Shown here piece after piece: positions 10,067-20,404 of a stretch of 64,000 bases of DNA. Origin of the DNA: Xenorhabdus innexi (GTDB taxonomy: Bacteria; Pseudomonadota; Gammaproteobacteria; Enterobacterales; Enterobacteriaceae); contig NZ_NIBU01000011.1 of the NCBI RefSeq assembly GCF_002632485.1, positions 25,630 through 89,629 of the forward strand, given 5' to 3'. Each line of letters opens with the position of its first letter. Position 1 is the stretch's first letter. Made by a program: the position numbers and the translations under genes. The notes below the pieces were generated by a model that was not told the DNA's origin, made no database searches, and saw nothing but the letters and a program-made list of their open reading frames with translations.

Positions 10067-12421
10067 ATGAATCCTGAGCGTTCCGAACGCATAGAAATCC
10101 CTGTATTGCCTTTGCGCGATGTAGTGGTTTACCCACATATGGTGATCCCTCTGTTTGTTGGGCGAGAGAAGTCGATTCATTGTCTGGAAGCAGCAATGGA
10201 TCATGACAAACAGGTCATGTTGGTAGCGCAGAAAGAAGCATCCACTGATGAACCGGGAGTCAATGATCTATTCTCCGTAGGTACAGTGGCTTCTGTTCTA
10301 CAGATGCTGAAATTACCAGATGGTACAGTGAAAGTTCTGGTCGAAGGTTTGCAGCGTGCCCGCATTACAACGCTGACAGATAACGGTGAATATTTTTATG
10401 CGCAGGTTGAATATCAGGACTCCCCGATCGTTGATGAGCGCGAGCAGGAAGTTCTGGTAAGAACCGCGATTAATCAGTTTGAAGGTTATATCAAACTGAA
10501 TAAAAAAATCCCGCCGGAAGTGCTGACATCATTACACAGTATTGAAGATGCCGCAAAATTAGCGGATACCATTGCGGCTCATATGCCATTAAAAATCAAT
10601 GATAAACAGACTGTTTTAGAAATGTCTGATGTTGTTGAGCGGATTGAATATCTGATTGCAATGATGGAATCAGAAATCGATCTACTACAGGTAGAAAAAC
10701 GTATCCGTAATCGCGTTAAAAAACAGATGGAAAAAAGTCAACGCGAATACTACCTGAACGAGCAAATGAAGGCGATTCAGAAAGAATTAGGTGAGATGGA
10801 TGATGCACCTGATGAATATGAAACGCTGAAACGCAAGATCGAAAATGCCAAAATGCCTAAAGAGGCACGGGAAAAAGCAGAAGCTGAGCTGCAAAAATTA
10901 AAAATGATGTCCCCGATGTCAGCGGAAGCGACGGTTGTACGCAGTTACATTGACTGGATAGTACAAGTTCCGTGGAACACGCGCAGCAAAGTGAAAAAAG
11001 ATTTGGTGAAAGCTCAGGAAGTACTCGATACCGATCATTATGGTCTGGAACGAGTTAAAGAACGTATCCTTGAGTATCTGGCAGTACAAAGCCGCGTCAG
11101 TAAAATCAAAGGGCCAATTCTTTGTCTGGTAGGGCCTCCGGGTGTAGGTAAAACTTCATTGGGTCGCTCCATTGCTCAGGCAACTGGTCGTAAATACGTC
11201 CGTATGGCACTGGGCGGAGTACGTGATGAAGCTGAAATACGTGGTCATCGTCGTACTTATATCGGCTCAATGCCGGGTAAGTTAATTCAGAAAATGTCTA
11301 AAGTCGGGGTTAAAAATCCACTGTTCCTGTTAGATGAAATTGACAAAATGTCATCTGATATGCGCGGTGATCCGGCTTCTGCTTTACTGGAAGTCCTTGA
11401 TCCTGAACAGAACGTCACATTTAACGATCATTACCTTGAAGTAGATTATGATCTGTCTGATGTAATGTTCGTGGCAACATCCAATTCCATGAACATCCCA
11501 GCCCCGCTACTGGATCGTATGGAAGTGATCCGTTTGTCCGGCTACACCGAAGACGAAAAACTGAATATTGCCAAGCGCCATTTGTTACCTAAACAGATCG
11601 AACGCAACGCATTGAAAAAAGGCGAACTGACCATTGATGATGGTGCGATTATTGGCATTATCCGTTATTACACCCGCGAAGCTGGCGTACGTAGTCTGGA
11701 ACGTGAAATTTCCAAACTGTGTCGTAAGGCAGTCAAGGCACTGTTGATGGATAAAACGCTTAAGCATATCGAGATCAATGGCGAAAACCTGAAAGATTAT
11801 CTGGGTGTTCAAAAAGTAGATTATGGTCGCGCCGACACTGAAAACCGTGTTGGTCAGGTGACCGGGCTTGCATGGACTGAAGTGGGTGGTGATCTACTGA
11901 CAGTCGAAACAGCCAGTGTGCCGGGTAAAGGTAAACTGACCTATACCGGTTCGTTGGGAGAAGTCATGCAGGAATCTATTCAGGCTGCGTTGACAGTAGT
12001 CCGGGCTCGCGCGGATAAACTGGGTATCAGCTCTGACTTCCATGAAAAGCGTGATATTCACGTCCATGTGCCTGAAGGGGCAACACCGAAAGATGGTCCG
12101 AGTGCAGGTATCGCAATGTGTACAGCGCTGGTTTCCTGTCTGACCGGGAATCCGGTTAATGCTAATGTGGCTATGACAGGTGAAATTACTTTGCGTGGGC
12201 TTGTTCTGCCTATTGGTGGTTTGAAAGAAAAATTACTGGCAGCTCATCGTGGCGGAATTAAAACGGTCATCATCCCTGATGAGAATAAGCGTGATCTGGA
12301 AGAGATCCCTCAGAACGTAATTCAGGATTTGGCAATTCATCCTGTTAAGCGTATAGAAGATGTTTTGACTATTGCTTTACAGGAGCCAGCATTTGGTGCA
12401 GAGGTAGTATCACTAAAGTAG
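10067..12421 (+). CDS. lon: ATP-dependent protease Lon (La)
   Basis: Cytosolic AAA+ protease degrading misfolded and regulatory proteins. 784 residues, the same length as E. coli Lon and nearly colinear with it. N-terminal substrate domain (ERIEIPVLPLRDVVVYPHMV), coiled-coil linker, Walker A GPPGVGKTSLG, Walker B FLLDEIDKM, then the C-terminal protease domain with the catalytic serine in PKDGPSAGIAM (Ser679 in E. coli numbering) and the lysine in GGLKEKLLAAHRGG (Lys722). Heat-shock promoter upstream and a terminator downstream indicate a single-gene unit. No anomalies. Confidence 0.98.
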   Translation: MNPERSERIEIPVLPLRDVVVYPHMVIPLFVGREKSIHCLEAAMDHDKQVMLVAQKEASTDEPGVNDLFSVGTVASVLQMLKLPDGTVKVLVEGLQRARITTLTDNGEYFYAQVEYQDSPIVDEREQEVLVRTAINQFEGYIKLNKKIPPEVLTSLHSIEDAAKLADTIAAHMPLKINDKQTVLEMSDVVERIEYLIAMMESEIDLLQVEKRIRNRVKKQMEKSQREYYLNEQMKAIQKELGEMDDAPDEYETLKRKIENAKMPKEAREKAEAELQKLKMMSPMSAEATVVRSYIDWIVQVPWNTRSKVKKDLVKAQEVLDTDHYGLERVKERILEYLAVQSRVSKIKGPILCLVGPPGVGKTSLGRSIAQATGRKYVRMALGGVRDEAEIRGHRRTYIGSMPGKLIQKMSKVGVKNPLFLLDEIDKMSSDMRGDPASALLEVLDPEQNVTFNDHYLEVDYDLSDVMFVATSNSMNIPAPLLDRMEVIRLSGYTEDEKLNIAKRHLLPKQIERNALKKGELTIDDGAIIGIIRYYTREAGVRSLEREISKLCRKAVKALLMDKTLKHIEINGENLKDYLGVQKVDYGRADTENRVGQVTGLAWTEVGGDLLTVETASVPGKGKLTYTGSLGEVMQESIQAALTVVRARADKLGISSDFHEKRDIHVHVPEGATPKDGPSAGIAMCTALVSCLTGNPVNANVAMTGEITLRGLVLPIGGLKEKLLAAHRGGIKTVIIPDENKRDLEEIPQNVIQDLAIHPVKRIEDVLTIALQEPAFGAEVVSLK

Positions 12422-12463
12422 TACGAAAATAGTGAGCTGAATCAAGCTGCTGTATAAAAATTA

Positions 12464-12500
12464 GGTTGGTAGGCTAATTCGGGCTTGCCAGCCTTTTTTT
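12464..12500 (+). terminator. Intrinsic terminator of lon
   Basis: GGTTGGTAGG pairs with CTTGCCAGCC (10 bp with G-U pairs) around a 10-base loop, followed by seven Ts. Confidence 0.8.
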
Positions 12501-12716
12501 GTCTTATTAAGTTAGCTTAATCTAAAGTTCTGATTAAATATTTTGCTGTTCTATGATTTCTTGCTAATACTGGAATTGGTTGATATAACAGCGAGGCTGT
12601 CGTATTAACCGCTATAAATAGGTCTTTGTTACGATAGTGTACCTGATAGTTTTTAAGTTCCAACAAAGAAGAAACTTGGAAGCTAAAGGGTATAAAACTA
12701 AATGGGGATGATAAGC

Positions 12717-12992
12717 GTGAATAAATCACAACTGATCGACAAAATTGCTGCTGATGTGAATATTTCTAAAGCAGCTGCCGGGCGTGTAGTAGATGCATTC
12801 ATTTCTTCAGTTTCTGGATCATTGAAAGTCGGTGATGATGTCGTTTTGGTAGGGTTTGGAACATTTACTGTGCGTGAGCGAGCCGCTCGTACAGGGCGTA
12901 ACCCTCAGACAGGTAAAGAAATCAAAATCGCAGCAGCAAAAGTACCTGCTTTCCGTGCCGGAAAAGGCTTAAAAGATGCGGTTAACGGGTAA
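12717..12992 (+). CDS. hupB: DNA-binding protein HU-beta
   Basis: 91-residue nucleoid protein that bends DNA as HU-alpha/beta dimers. Signature: [22 protein letters not shown] with the DNA-intercalating proline arm. The start is the GTG at 12717, as in E. coli hupB, with GGGG about 8 bases upstream; ATG codons at 12702 and 12708 would add a non-homologous MGMIS prefix. Immediate neighbour of lon, as in enterics. Confidence 0.95.
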   Translation: MNKSQLIDKIAADVNISKAAAGRVVDAFISSVSGSLKVGDDVVLVGFGTFTVRERAARTGRNPQTGKEIKIAAAKVPAFRAGKGLKDAVNG

Positions 12993-13125
12993 TTGTTAAA
13001 TAGCCACCCTATTTACTATTACAGCTATACCCTATGGGTTTTAACAATGCCGTCTAATTAAGCTGCCGTCTGAGTGTACAGTGGGCAGGTTAAACTGACT
13101 GGCTGGAATCGATAGGTTAAAATAT

Positions 13126-13157
13126 AAGCGCGTCACTTGATTGATGCGCTTTTTTTC
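13126..13157 (+). terminator. Intrinsic terminator of hupB
   Basis: AAGCGCGTCA ... TGATGCGCTT (10 bp, one G-U) with a 6-base loop and seven Ts. It lies about 135 bases after the hupB stop. Confidence 0.85.
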
Positions 13158-13222
13158 TCTTAGCGTTCGAATTAGCGTAAGATGGTGGTTTCTTTTTCAC
13201 TAAAGCGGAGTTTTACGTCTTT

Positions 13223-15091
13223 ATGATGGACAACCTACGCACAGCGGCAAATGGCCCAGTGCTTAAAATCGTGTTGGCTCTAATTATCCTGACCTTTTTG
13301 GTGACGGGTTTAACAGGCTACCTGTCAAGTGAAGGCGGTAATTATGCTGCCAAAGTGAATGGTCAAACCATTAGCCGTGCTCAGTTAGAGCAGGTATTTC
13401 AACAAGACAAAATGTCACTACAAGAAAGACTGGGGGATCAATTCTCAGCCCTGCTAAGCAATGAGCAGGAAGTGAGAGCTTTGAAGCACCAGTCATTGGA
13501 CAGCATTATCAATACCGTTTTGCTTGAACAATACGCAAATAAGCTGGGATTATCAGCGAGCGATGAGCAGGTTAAGGAAGAAATCCGTAAACAGCCTTAC
13601 TTCCAGATCGATGATGGTAAATTTGATAACGCAAAGTATCTGCAAGTACTAACTAATGCCGGCATTAATCCGGATAACTATGCCGAACAGATCCGACAGG
13701 ATCTGATTACCCGACAGTTGCGCGCAATATTAATGAATACGGAAATTGCCTTACCAACAGAAATCAAGCAACTTGCAGAGTTATCACTACAGGAAAGAAC
13801 AGCACGTCTGGCAACTCTTGAACTGAAATCAATCGAAGCACAGCAGTCTGTGACAGAGCAAGAACTGAAAAATTACTACAATATGAACAGCAAGCATTTC
13901 ACTGTTCCTGAGAAAGTCAAAGTCAGCTATATCAAGATGGATGCGGCGGATGAACTGAAGAATGTTACCGTGACTGATGCTGATATTGAAAAATACTATA
14001 AAAATAACCTGTCAAAATATACTCAGTCAGAAAGGAAGAAATACAGTCTTATCCAGCTAGCATCTGAAGCTGAAGCAAAATCCGTTCTTGATGAGCTGAA
14101 AAAAGGGGCTGATTTCAGCAAATTGGCAGGAGAGAAATCGACAGATAAATATTCTGCACAACAAGGTGGGGCTCTTGGCTGGATGGAAGAGAGTTCCTTA
14201 CCTGACGAAATAAAATCGGCTCATTTAACAGAGAAAGGGCAACTTTCTGGTGTCATAAAATTATCCAATGGTTATGCAGTCTTCCGTTTGGATGATATTA
14301 AGCCTCAGGTAGTGAAACCACTTGCTGAAGAGCGTTCAGCCATAGAGAAAACGGTCAAGCAGGAAAAAGCGATTGACGCGTTTTATGCATTACAGAGAAA
14401 AGTCAGCGAAGCTGCTTCCAATGATAATGAATCTTTAACTGCGGCAGAGCAGGCGGCAGGTTATAAAGCTGTCACAACAGACTGGTTTGATAGAGACCAT
14501 GTTCCGGCAGAGATTAATTTCAGCGAAGTAGTTCAGGCTATTTTCTTTGGCAATTTGGTTGATGATAAAACGCCTTCTGGAACCAATTCTGACGTGATAT
14601 CTGTTGATGGCGACAGAGCCTTTATTATTCGTGTTGATGATGTTAAGCCTGAGTCTATTTTGCCATTTGAAGAAGCTAAAACTGAGGTAACTGAGCTGGT
14701 GAAGCGCCAGAAAGCTGAAAAACAGTTACAGGTTGATGGTGAAAAGCTATTGGCGGCCTTAAAAGAAGGTAAAGGCGAACAGGCTCTGAAAACGGCAGGA
14801 ATTCAGTTTGGTGAACCAACTGTAATGACACGTAAAACCAGTCCGGTTACAGATGTGGTATTTACCCTGCCTCACCCTAAAGATGGTAAGCCTGTATACG
14901 GATTAGCTCATGATGGAATTGGCAATGCTGTCCTTATTCAATTAGATAAAGTCATTCCCGGCTCTATTTCAGAAGAGCAGATTAAGCAGGAAATGATGAG
15001 AGAACAGTATATGATTAGTAATACTATGTTTGAATCTCTGATCAGTAATCTGCGTGATAACGCTGAGATTAAATTAGGGCAAATTGAATAA
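13223..15091 (+). CDS. ppiD: Periplasmic folding chaperone PpiD
   Basis: Inner-membrane anchored, periplasmic SurA-like chaperone near the SecYEG exit. 622 residues: one N-terminal membrane segment (VLKIVLALIILTFLVTGLTGYL, about 13-34), a SurA-N-like helical region, a parvulin-type domain around residues 270-370 (KKYSLIQLASEAEAKSVLDEL ... GGALGWMEE ... SGVIKLSNGYAVFRLDDI) and a helical C-terminal part. In E. coli the parvulin domain lacks isomerase activity. Tandem ATGs at the start; both give the same protein bar one Met. Confidence 0.95.
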   Translation: MMDNLRTAANGPVLKIVLALIILTFLVTGLTGYLSSEGGNYAAKVNGQTISRAQLEQVFQQDKMSLQERLGDQFSALLSNEQEVRALKHQSLDSIINTVLLEQYANKLGLSASDEQVKEEIRKQPYFQIDDGKFDNAKYLQVLTNAGINPDNYAEQIRQDLITRQLRAILMNTEIALPTEIKQLAELSLQERTARLATLELKSIEAQQSVTEQELKNYYNMNSKHFTVPEKVKVSYIKMDAADELKNVTVTDADIEKYYKNNLSKYTQSERKKYSLIQLASEAEAKSVLDELKKGADFSKLAGEKSTDKYSAQQGGALGWMEESSLPDEIKSAHLTEKGQLSGVIKLSNGYAVFRLDDIKPQVVKPLAEERSAIEKTVKQEKAIDAFYALQRKVSEAASNDNESLTAAEQAAGYKAVTTDWFDRDHVPAEINFSEVVQAIFFGNLVDDKTPSGTNSDVISVDGDRAFIIRVDDVKPESILPFEEAKTEVTELVKRQKAEKQLQVDGEKLLAALKEGKGEQALKTAGIQFGEPTVMTRKTSPVTDVVFTLPHPKDGKPVYGLAHDGIGNAVLIQLDKVIPGSISEEQIKQEMMREQYMISNTMFESLISNLRDNAEIKLGQIE

Positions 15092-15135
15092 ATTGCGATG
15101 CTATTCGCATTTTCTCTTGCAAAACAGTAATTGAA

Positions 15136-15157
15136 AAAGGCCACTTTCGTGGCCTTT
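15136..15157 (+). terminator. Terminator-like hairpin after ppiD
   Basis: AAAGGCCAC-TTTC-GTGGCCTTT, a strong 9-bp stem, 44 bases after the stop. The trailing T-run is short. Confidence 0.7.
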
Positions 15158-15239
15158 CGCATATCTGAATCTTCTCTGTTGTGTTGAAATTTTGTTATGG
15201 CACTCTTTAATCCGTCAACAAAACATGGAGGAATTTTTT

Positions 15240-15620
15240 ATGAAGTATCTAAAGGGACTATTTAATTCATTTATTTTTATTTTGGGTATCAGTATGCCAT
15301 TGTCTCTTGCTATTGCAGCAGGAGAATCCGTTAATAATAAAGCGGTACAGGCACAACCAACGGATTCTCAGAAGGTAACGGCTGAAAAAAGTGAATTAAA
15401 GGATAGGGAAGAAAAAGCGTTTCCAGAAAAATTAAATATCAATACAGCGAGTACTGAACAATTGGCTAAAGAGCTTAATGGAGTTGGCATCAAAAAGGCA
15501 CAGGCAATTATTGAGTATCGTGAAAAATACGGCCCATTTACAGCAGTTGAACAGCTACAGGAAGTACAGGGTATCGGCCCTGCTTTTATAGAAAAAAATC
15601 GGGATAAATTAACTTACTGA
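15240..15620 (+). CDS. ybaV: ComEA-like helix-hairpin-helix DNA-binding protein YbaV
   Basis: 126-residue secreted or periplasmic protein with one signal segment (LFNSFIFILGISMPLSLAIA), a charged linker, then a ComEA-type HhH pair: LNINTASTEQLAKELNGVGIKKAQAIIEYR and VEQLQEVQGIGPAFIEKNRDKL. ComEA binds incoming DNA in competence systems; the role of YbaV in enterics is not settled. Start at 15240 with GGAGG 8 bases upstream; the longer frame has no ribosome binding site. Confidence 0.9.
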   Translation: MKYLKGLFNSFIFILGISMPLSLAIAAGESVNNKAVQAQPTDSQKVTAEKSELKDREEKAFPEKLNINTASTEQLAKELNGVGIKKAQAIIEYREKYGPFTAVEQLQEVQGIGPAFIEKNRDKLTY

Positions 15621-15625
15621 TTAAA

Positions 15626-15667
15626 AGCCTTCTTGATGAACGGGTTGAGTATTTTATCAAGAGGGCT
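15626..15667 (+). terminator. Hairpin downstream of ybaV
   Basis: AGCCTTCTTGAT pairs with ATCAAGAGGGCT (12 bp, one G-U) around an 18-base loop, starting 6 bases after the stop. It lacks a T-run, so termination is uncertain. Confidence 0.4.
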
Positions 15668-15768
15668 GTGATATTGATCAAGAATCACTGATTAAACATT
15701 ATTGTAATTAAAATGTTTTGCTATTGTTAATCGAATTTATGGTCAGATGAGTGTAAGGAAAAAGAGTG

Positions 15769-16179
15769 ATGAGTACGATTATAAAAGTCAGAGGTTATCA
15801 TATTGATGTTTTTCAACATGTAAATAATGGGCGTTATTTAGAGTTTATGGAGGCAGCCCGTTGGGATTTGCTTTCTGAAAGTGATACGTTGCTATGGTTA
15901 AATAATAATAAAATTGCTTTTATTGTAGCCAATATTAATATTAACTATCGTCATCCAGCAGTGCTGGGAGATGAACTGGAAGTGAAATCATCCTTGCAGG
16001 AATTACGTAACAAGAGTGGTTCTTTTTTTCAGGAAATTATACGTAAAGGGGATAATCGGATTATCGCTGATGCTTTGATTACATTTGTTTGCGTTGATTT
16101 AAAAACGCAACAAACGTTAGTTCTTGAAGGTGAATTACGAGAAAGGTTAAGTGAGTTCAAAAATGAAATAGTGAAGTGA
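15769..16179 (+). CDS. fadM: Long-chain acyl-CoA thioesterase III
   Basis: Hotdog-fold thioesterase (YbaW) hydrolysing long-chain acyl-CoA during beta-oxidation in E. coli. 136 residues. The 4HBT signature GYHIDVFQHVNNGRYLEFME contains the catalytic Asp13, followed by FIVANININYRHPAVLGD and DALITFVCVDLKTQ. Start at ATG 15769 (AAGGA upstream), preferred over the GTG one codon earlier. It is convergent with queC; a stem at its stop codon probably serves both. Confidence 0.93.
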   Translation: MSTIIKVRGYHIDVFQHVNNGRYLEFMEAARWDLLSESDTLLWLNNNKIAFIVANININYRHPAVLGDELEVKSSLQELRNKSGSFFQEIIRKGDNRIIADALITFVCVDLKTQQTLVLEGELRERLSEFKNEIVK

Positions 16180-16201
16180 GAGATATTTGGTATCCCTCAC
16201 T
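16175..16201. terminator. Bidirectional hairpin between fadM and queC
   Basis: AGTGAGAGATA pairs with TATCCCTCACT around TTTGG with one mismatch. It overlaps the fadM stop codon and lies 20 bases beyond the queC stop. Confidence 0.5.
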
Positions 16202-16221
16202 GATGGACTGAGTTATTTTTA

Positions 16222-16920
16222 TTAGTTCAGTTTCGTTTTGGATTTCATTTCTGCCATTGTCGACTCGGCATTATTTAAATAAAGATCTAATCCGTTAGCG
16301 CGAAGATGGCAGGCTGCGCACTCACCACAGCCATCGCCCTGAATACCGTTATAGCAAGTGAGAGTCTGGGTGCGAACAAAGTCCAGTTTTTGGTAATAAT
16401 CCGCTAACGCCCAGGTTTCCGCTTTGTTGAGCCACATTAAAGGAGTTTCAAAGCGGATATCTCGTGCGATACCGAGACAAACAGCATTGTTCAGGGATTT
16501 TACGAATTCGTCACGGCAATCAGGATAACCGGAGAAATCGGTTTCACAAACGCCGGTAATAACGGCTTCAGCTTCAACCTGATATGCATAGATTGCAGCC
16601 AGAGTTAAGAACAGAATATTACGGCCAGGAACAAACGTATTTGGTAGGCCATTTTTTTCGCTTTCACTAAAATCGGGTACAGGAATGTTATCTCTTGTCA
16701 GGCTGCTGACCGCAAGCTCATTCAATAAAGTAACATCAAGTACCTTATGGGCAGCTGCACCAAGTTCTTTACTGATACGGCTGGCAACATCAATCTCAGC
16801 ACGGTGGCGTTGACCATAATCAAAAGTGACGCAGTGAACTTCATCATATTGGCGAAGTGCCTGAATTAAGCAAGTGGTGGAATCTTGCCCACCACTGAAT
16901 ACAACAACGGCTCGTTTCAT
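16222..16920 (-). CDS. queC: 7-cyano-7-deazaguanine synthase
   Basis: Converts 7-carboxy-7-deazaguanine to preQ0 with ATP and ammonia in queuosine biosynthesis. 232 residues. The PP-loop [10 protein letters not shown] is at residues 8-17. The C-terminal zinc site is [16 protein letters not shown]. Other conserved blocks are [18 protein letters not shown] and [26 protein letters not shown] precedes the ATG. No preQ1 riboswitch is evident in the 30 bases separating it from the upstream PLP gene, which is on the same strand and may be co-transcribed. Confidence 0.97.
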   Translation of the reverse strand: MKRAVVVFSGGQDSTTCLIQALRQYDEVHCVTFDYGQRHRAEIDVASRISKELGAAAHKVLDVTLLNELAVSSLTRDNIPVPDFSESEKNGLPNTFVPGRNILFLTLAAIYAYQVEAEAVITGVCETDFSGYPDCRDEFVKSLNNAVCLGIARDIRFETPLMWLNKAETWALADYYQKLDFVRTQTLTCYNGIQGDGCGECAACHLRANGLDLYLNNAESTMAEMKSKTKLN

Positions 16921-16952
16921 GATACCTACCTTTTTAAATTGAAGGAGGTATG

Positions 16953-18005
16953 TTACTTATAACTATTTAATTTGGATAGCTGTGTAAGATATAGCGTGAA
17001 GTCACCGATATTATTTTTTACCCATTCTGGGTTGTAATAAGTATCAAGGTAGCGCTCTCCGCTGTCACATAACAAGGTCACGATTGAACCCTTCTGGTTA
17101 TTATCGTGCATTTGTTTGGCTAACTGCAAAGCTCCCCAGACATTGGTTCCTGTTGAGGCGCCTGTTTTTCTGCCGATGATATTTTCTAGCCAGTAGATAG
17201 CGGCAATAGAGGCGCAATCAGGAACCTGAATCATGCCATTGATTACATCGGGTATGAAAGAAGGTTCAGCACGAGGGCGCCCGATACCTTCGATTTTGCT
17301 GCTGGTATTGCTACGGATTTGCCGACAGTTCTGCTGATAGCAATCGTAGAAAACGGAGTTTTCAGGGTCAACAACAATAAGTTTGGTAGCGTATCCCTGA
17401 TAGCGCATATAACGGCCTAATGTTGCGGAAGTTCCGCCAGTGCCTGCCCCCATAACGATATAAGTTGGTTCAGGAAATGGCTCTAATTCCATTTGGCGGA
17501 AAATGCTTTCAGCAATGTTATTGTTACCTCGCCAGTCAGTTGCCCGTTCAGCATAAGTAAATTGATCCATATAATGGCCGTTCAATTCTTTTGCCAGACG
17601 CTCTGACTCTTCATAAATCAGGGCTGAATGCTCTACAAAGTGACATTTTCCACCGTAAAATTCTATTTCCTGAATTTTGCGTTTAGCTGTGCAGGTAGGC
17701 ATTACTGCAATAAAAGGCAGGCCAAGTAAACGGGCAAAGTAAGCTTCAGAAACAGCGGTGCTACCGGATGAAGCTTCAATAATGGGGGTTCCTTCATCTA
17801 TCCAGCCATTACTGAGTGCATAGAGGAAAAGTGAACGAGCCAATCGGTGTTTAAGGCTACCGGTGGGATGAGTGCTTTCATCTTTAAGATACAGATCAAT
17901 CCCCGGAAACATAGGTAGATTGAGTTTAATCAAATGGGTATCAGCACTACGTTGATAATCAGCTTGAATAGATTTTATGGCATTGGCAGCCCATAAAGAT
18001 GACAT
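16953..18005 (-). CDS. PLP-dependent cysteine desulfhydrase-like enzyme (Cds1 type)
   Basis: 350-residue fold-type II PLP enzyme of the cysteine synthase superfamily. The PLP lysine is Lys52 in [13 protein letters not shown]; the substrate loop is [21 protein letters not shown] and the phosphate-binding glycines are in [18 protein letters not shown]. These blocks resemble Mycobacterium tuberculosis Cds1 (Rv3684), which degrades cysteine to sulfide, pyruvate and ammonia, more than CysK or CysM. ATG 18005 is chosen; the longer frame would start at a TTG. It is divergent from decR, whose E. coli product activates cysteine detoxification, so a role in cysteine breakdown is inferred. E. coli has ybaE and cof in this gap instead. 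Confidence 0.82.
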   Translation of the reverse strand: MSSLWAANAIKSIQADYQRSADTHLIKLNLPMFPGIDLYLKDESTHPTGSLKHRLARSLFLYALSNGWIDEGTPIIEASSGSTAVSEAYFARLLGLPFIAVMPTCTAKRKIQEIEFYGGKCHFVEHSALIYEESERLAKELNGHYMDQFTYAERATDWRGNNNIAESIFRQMELEPFPEPTYIVMGAGTGGTSATLGRYMRYQGYATKLIVVDPENSVFYDCYQQNCRQIRSNTSSKIEGIGRPRAEPSFIPDVINGMIQVPDCASIAAIYWLENIIGRKTGASTGTNVWGALQLAKQMHDNNQKGSIVTLLCDSGERYLDTYYNPEWVKNNIGDFTLYLTQLSKLNSYK

Positions 18006-18099
18006 AAATTGACCCTGGGTAAAATATATTTTCAATGTATAGAATACTCTTACATTTGGAGAAATAGGTTGTTATCTTTCTGAAGCTGTTGTTTATTTT

Positions 18100-18114
18100 T
18101 AGGAAAATTTTCTA
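18100..18114. promoter_or_regulatory. Candidate Lrp/DecR-family operator
   Basis: TAGGAAAATTTTCTA matches 13 of 15 positions of the Lrp consensus YAGHAWATTWTDCTR and is nearly palindromic. It sits 12 bases before the decR start, in the 121-base space shared with the divergent PLP enzyme. Regulator assignment is inference. Confidence 0.45.
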
Positions 18115-18126
18115 CAGGATATAGGT

Positions 18127-18588
18127 ATGTTAGATAAAACAGACCGCAAGCTATTAAAGCTGCTCCAACAGGACTGTAGTCTGTCCTTGAATACGTTGGC
18201 AGAAGCCGTCAATTTGACTTCTACTCCTTGCTGGAAACGTCTTAAACGGCTTGAAGATGAAGGATATATTGTTGGGAAAGTCGCCCTGCTTAATGGAGAG
18301 ATGCTCGGGTTAGGGCTGACTGTAATTGTAATGATAAAAACCCAGCAACACAGTAGCGAGTGGTATGAGCAGTTTGTTGCTTTCGTGAAAGAAATGCCGG
18401 AGGTTTTAACATTCTATCGTATGGCTGGAGAATATGATTATTTAATGCATGTAGAAGTTGTTGATATGAAAAGTTATGATCGGTTCTACAAACGAATGGT
18501 TAATGGGATACCCGGCTTGATAGATGTAACTTCAAACTTTGCAATGGAAAAAATAAAATATACAACGGCGTTACCTATACCAGATTAG
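18127..18588 (+). CDS. decR: Lrp/AsnC-family regulator DecR (YbaO)
   Basis: 153-residue transcription factor. N-terminal winged helix ([42 protein letters not shown]) and C-terminal RAM ligand domain ([20 protein letters not shown] ... [17 protein letters not shown]). It is a close match to E. coli YbaO/DecR, which responds to cysteine and activates the cysteine-degrading cyuPA (yhaOM) operon. Here its probable target is the divergent desulfhydrase-like gene. Confidence 0.93.
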   Translation: MLDKTDRKLLKLLQQDCSLSLNTLAEAVNLTSTPCWKRLKRLEDEGYIVGKVALLNGEMLGLGLTVIVMIKTQQHSSEWYEQFVAFVKEMPEVLTFYRMAGEYDYLMHVEVVDMKSYDRFYKRMVNGIPGLIDVTSNFAMEKIKYTTALPIPD

Positions 18589-18655
18589 ACAATTATTCAA
18601 ATATCTTTGGTGAGGTGGGCGCTGATCCTTTCATTTTTTACCTCGGGAATAAGTT

Positions 18656-20404
18656 GTGAGATTATTTTCTCAATTACGTTGGTATTTTCTTAGCGAATGG
18701 CGCCGCTATTCAGGAGCCATTATTTTTCTTGTGATGGTTGCGATATTGCAATTAATTCCTCCACGTCTGGTTGGGATTATTGTTGACGGCATCAGCACCA
18801 AGACAATGTCATCCAATCAGTTATTGATGTGGATAGGTATCATGCTCATTATCGCGATAGCGATATATGGTTTGCGATATGTTTGGCGGGTATGGTTATT
18901 TGGTGCTTCCTATCGTTTGGCTGTCAAGTTGCGTAGTGATTTCTATCAGAGATTGAGCCGTCAGGATCCTGAATTTTATTTACGCCACAGAACGGGAGAT
19001 TTAATAGCCCGTGCAACAAATGATGTTGATAGAGTTGTTTTTGCAGCTGGTGAGGGAGTACTTACTTTCGTTGATGCACTAGTCATGGGATGCGCCGTGC
19101 TTATTGTGATGAGCGTGGAGATTAGCTGGCAATTGACACTATTATCATTGTTACCTATGCCTATTATGGCGTTAGTGATTAAACGATATGGTCAACAACT
19201 TCATCACCGTTTTAAATCAGCGCAAGGTGCTTTTTCTGCGCTTAATAACCATGCTCAGGAAAGTCTGACCAGTATTCGCATGATCAAAGCCTTTGGGTTG
19301 GAAGACCTGCAATCCAGTCAGTTTGAAGAAGTTGCCACTGAGGCCGGACGCAAAAATATGCGTGTTGCACGAGTAGATGCTCGTTTTGATCCTACCATCT
19401 TCATTGCCATCGGGTTTTCGAACTTATTGGCTGTTGGAGGCGGAAGCTGGATGGTCGTAAACGGTTCCCTGACTCTGGGAGAACTAACCAGTTTTGTCAT
19501 GTACTTAGGGCTGATGATTTGGCCTATGTTAGCGCTGGCATGGATGTTCAATATTGTTGAGCGTGGCAGTGCAGCATATACGCGTATTCTCAGTCTGTTA
19601 CAGGAACCTCTGGTGATCGAGGATGGTTCACACTCTTTATCTGCGGAACGTGGCACATTAGTTGCTGATATCAAAACCTTTATTTATCCCGGCTATAGTG
19701 AGCCTGTTTTACAGGGTATCCGTTTTCAGTTATTGCCGGGGCAGTTATTGGGAATTTGTGGGCCGACTGGTTCAGGAAAAAGTACATTGCTTGCTTTACT
19801 GCAACGTCAGTTTGATATTACTGATGGTGAAATTCTGTTTCAATCCAAAAATGTTTCTACATTAAGGATGAATGAATGGCGCTCACGGCTGGCAGTTGTG
19901 AATCAGACTCCTTTTCTGTTTTCAGATACGGTTGCAGGAAATATTGCTTTAGGGCGCCCAAACGCAACTCAAGAACAAATTGAAGAAGTTGCCCGTTTGG
20001 CGAGTGTCCATGATGATATTCTGCGGTTACCACAAGGTTATCAAACAGAAGTCGGAGAGCGGGGAGTTATGCTTTCCGGCGGGCAAAAACAACGTATCTC
20101 TATCGCAAGAGCACTGCTATTAGATGCTGAAATTTTGATTCTGGATGATGCACTTTCTGCTGTAGATGGTCAGACTGAGCACCAGATCATGAAAAATCTC
20201 AGCCAATGGAGGCAGCAACGTACTGTTATTATCAGCGCACATCGACTTTCCGCTTTAGTAGAAGCCGATAATGTGCTGGTTATGCAAAATGGTATGATTT
20301 CTCAACAAGGGCAGCATAAACAGCTCATTGCACAATCTGGTTGGTATTCAGAAATGTACCAATACCAACAGCTTGAAGCGGCATTGGATGGTGAATATGA
20401 GTAA
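18656..20404 (+). CDS. mdlA: ABC exporter subunit MdlA (SmdA)
   Basis: 582-residue half-transporter: six-helix membrane domain ([22 protein letters not shown] onward) fused to an ATPase with Walker [10 protein letters not shown], signature LSGGQKQR and H-loop SAHRLSAL. Walker B reads [12 protein letters not shown], with Asp where a catalytic Glu normally stands, so this half carries a degenerate ATP site. It pairs with MdlB. Start is the GTG at 18656, with GGGAA upstream. Substrate unknown. Confidence 0.93.
   Translation: MRLFSQLRWYFLSEWRRYSGAIIFLVMVAILQLIPPRLVGIIVDGISTKTMSSNQLLMWIGIMLIIAIAIYGLRYVWRVWLFGASYRLAVKLRSDFYQRLSRQDPEFYLRHRTGDLIARATNDVDRVVFAAGEGVLTFVDALVMGCAVLIVMSVEISWQLTLLSLLPMPIMALVIKRYGQQLHHRFKSAQGAFSALNNHAQESLTSIRMIKAFGLEDLQSSQFEEVATEAGRKNMRVARVDARFDPTIFIAIGFSNLLAVGGGSWMVVNGSLTLGELTSFVMYLGLMIWPMLALAWMFNIVERGSAAYTRILSLLQEPLVIEDGSHSLSAERGTLVADIKTFIYPGYSEPVLQGIRFQLLPGQLLGICGPTGSGKSTLLALLQRQFDITDGEILFQSKNVSTLRMNEWRSRLAVVNQTPFLFSDTVAGNIALGRPNATQEQIEEVARLASVHDDILRLPQGYQTEVGERGVMLSGGQKQRISIARALLLDAEILILDDALSAVDGQTEHQIMKNLSQWRQQRTVIISAHRLSALVEADNVLVMQNGMISQQGQHKQLIAQSGWYSEMYQYQQLEAALDGEYE

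Noticed and set aside
16921..16952. preQ1 riboswitch before queC
   Set aside because: Gap to the upstream gene is only about 30 bases and lacks the conserved loop and tail.
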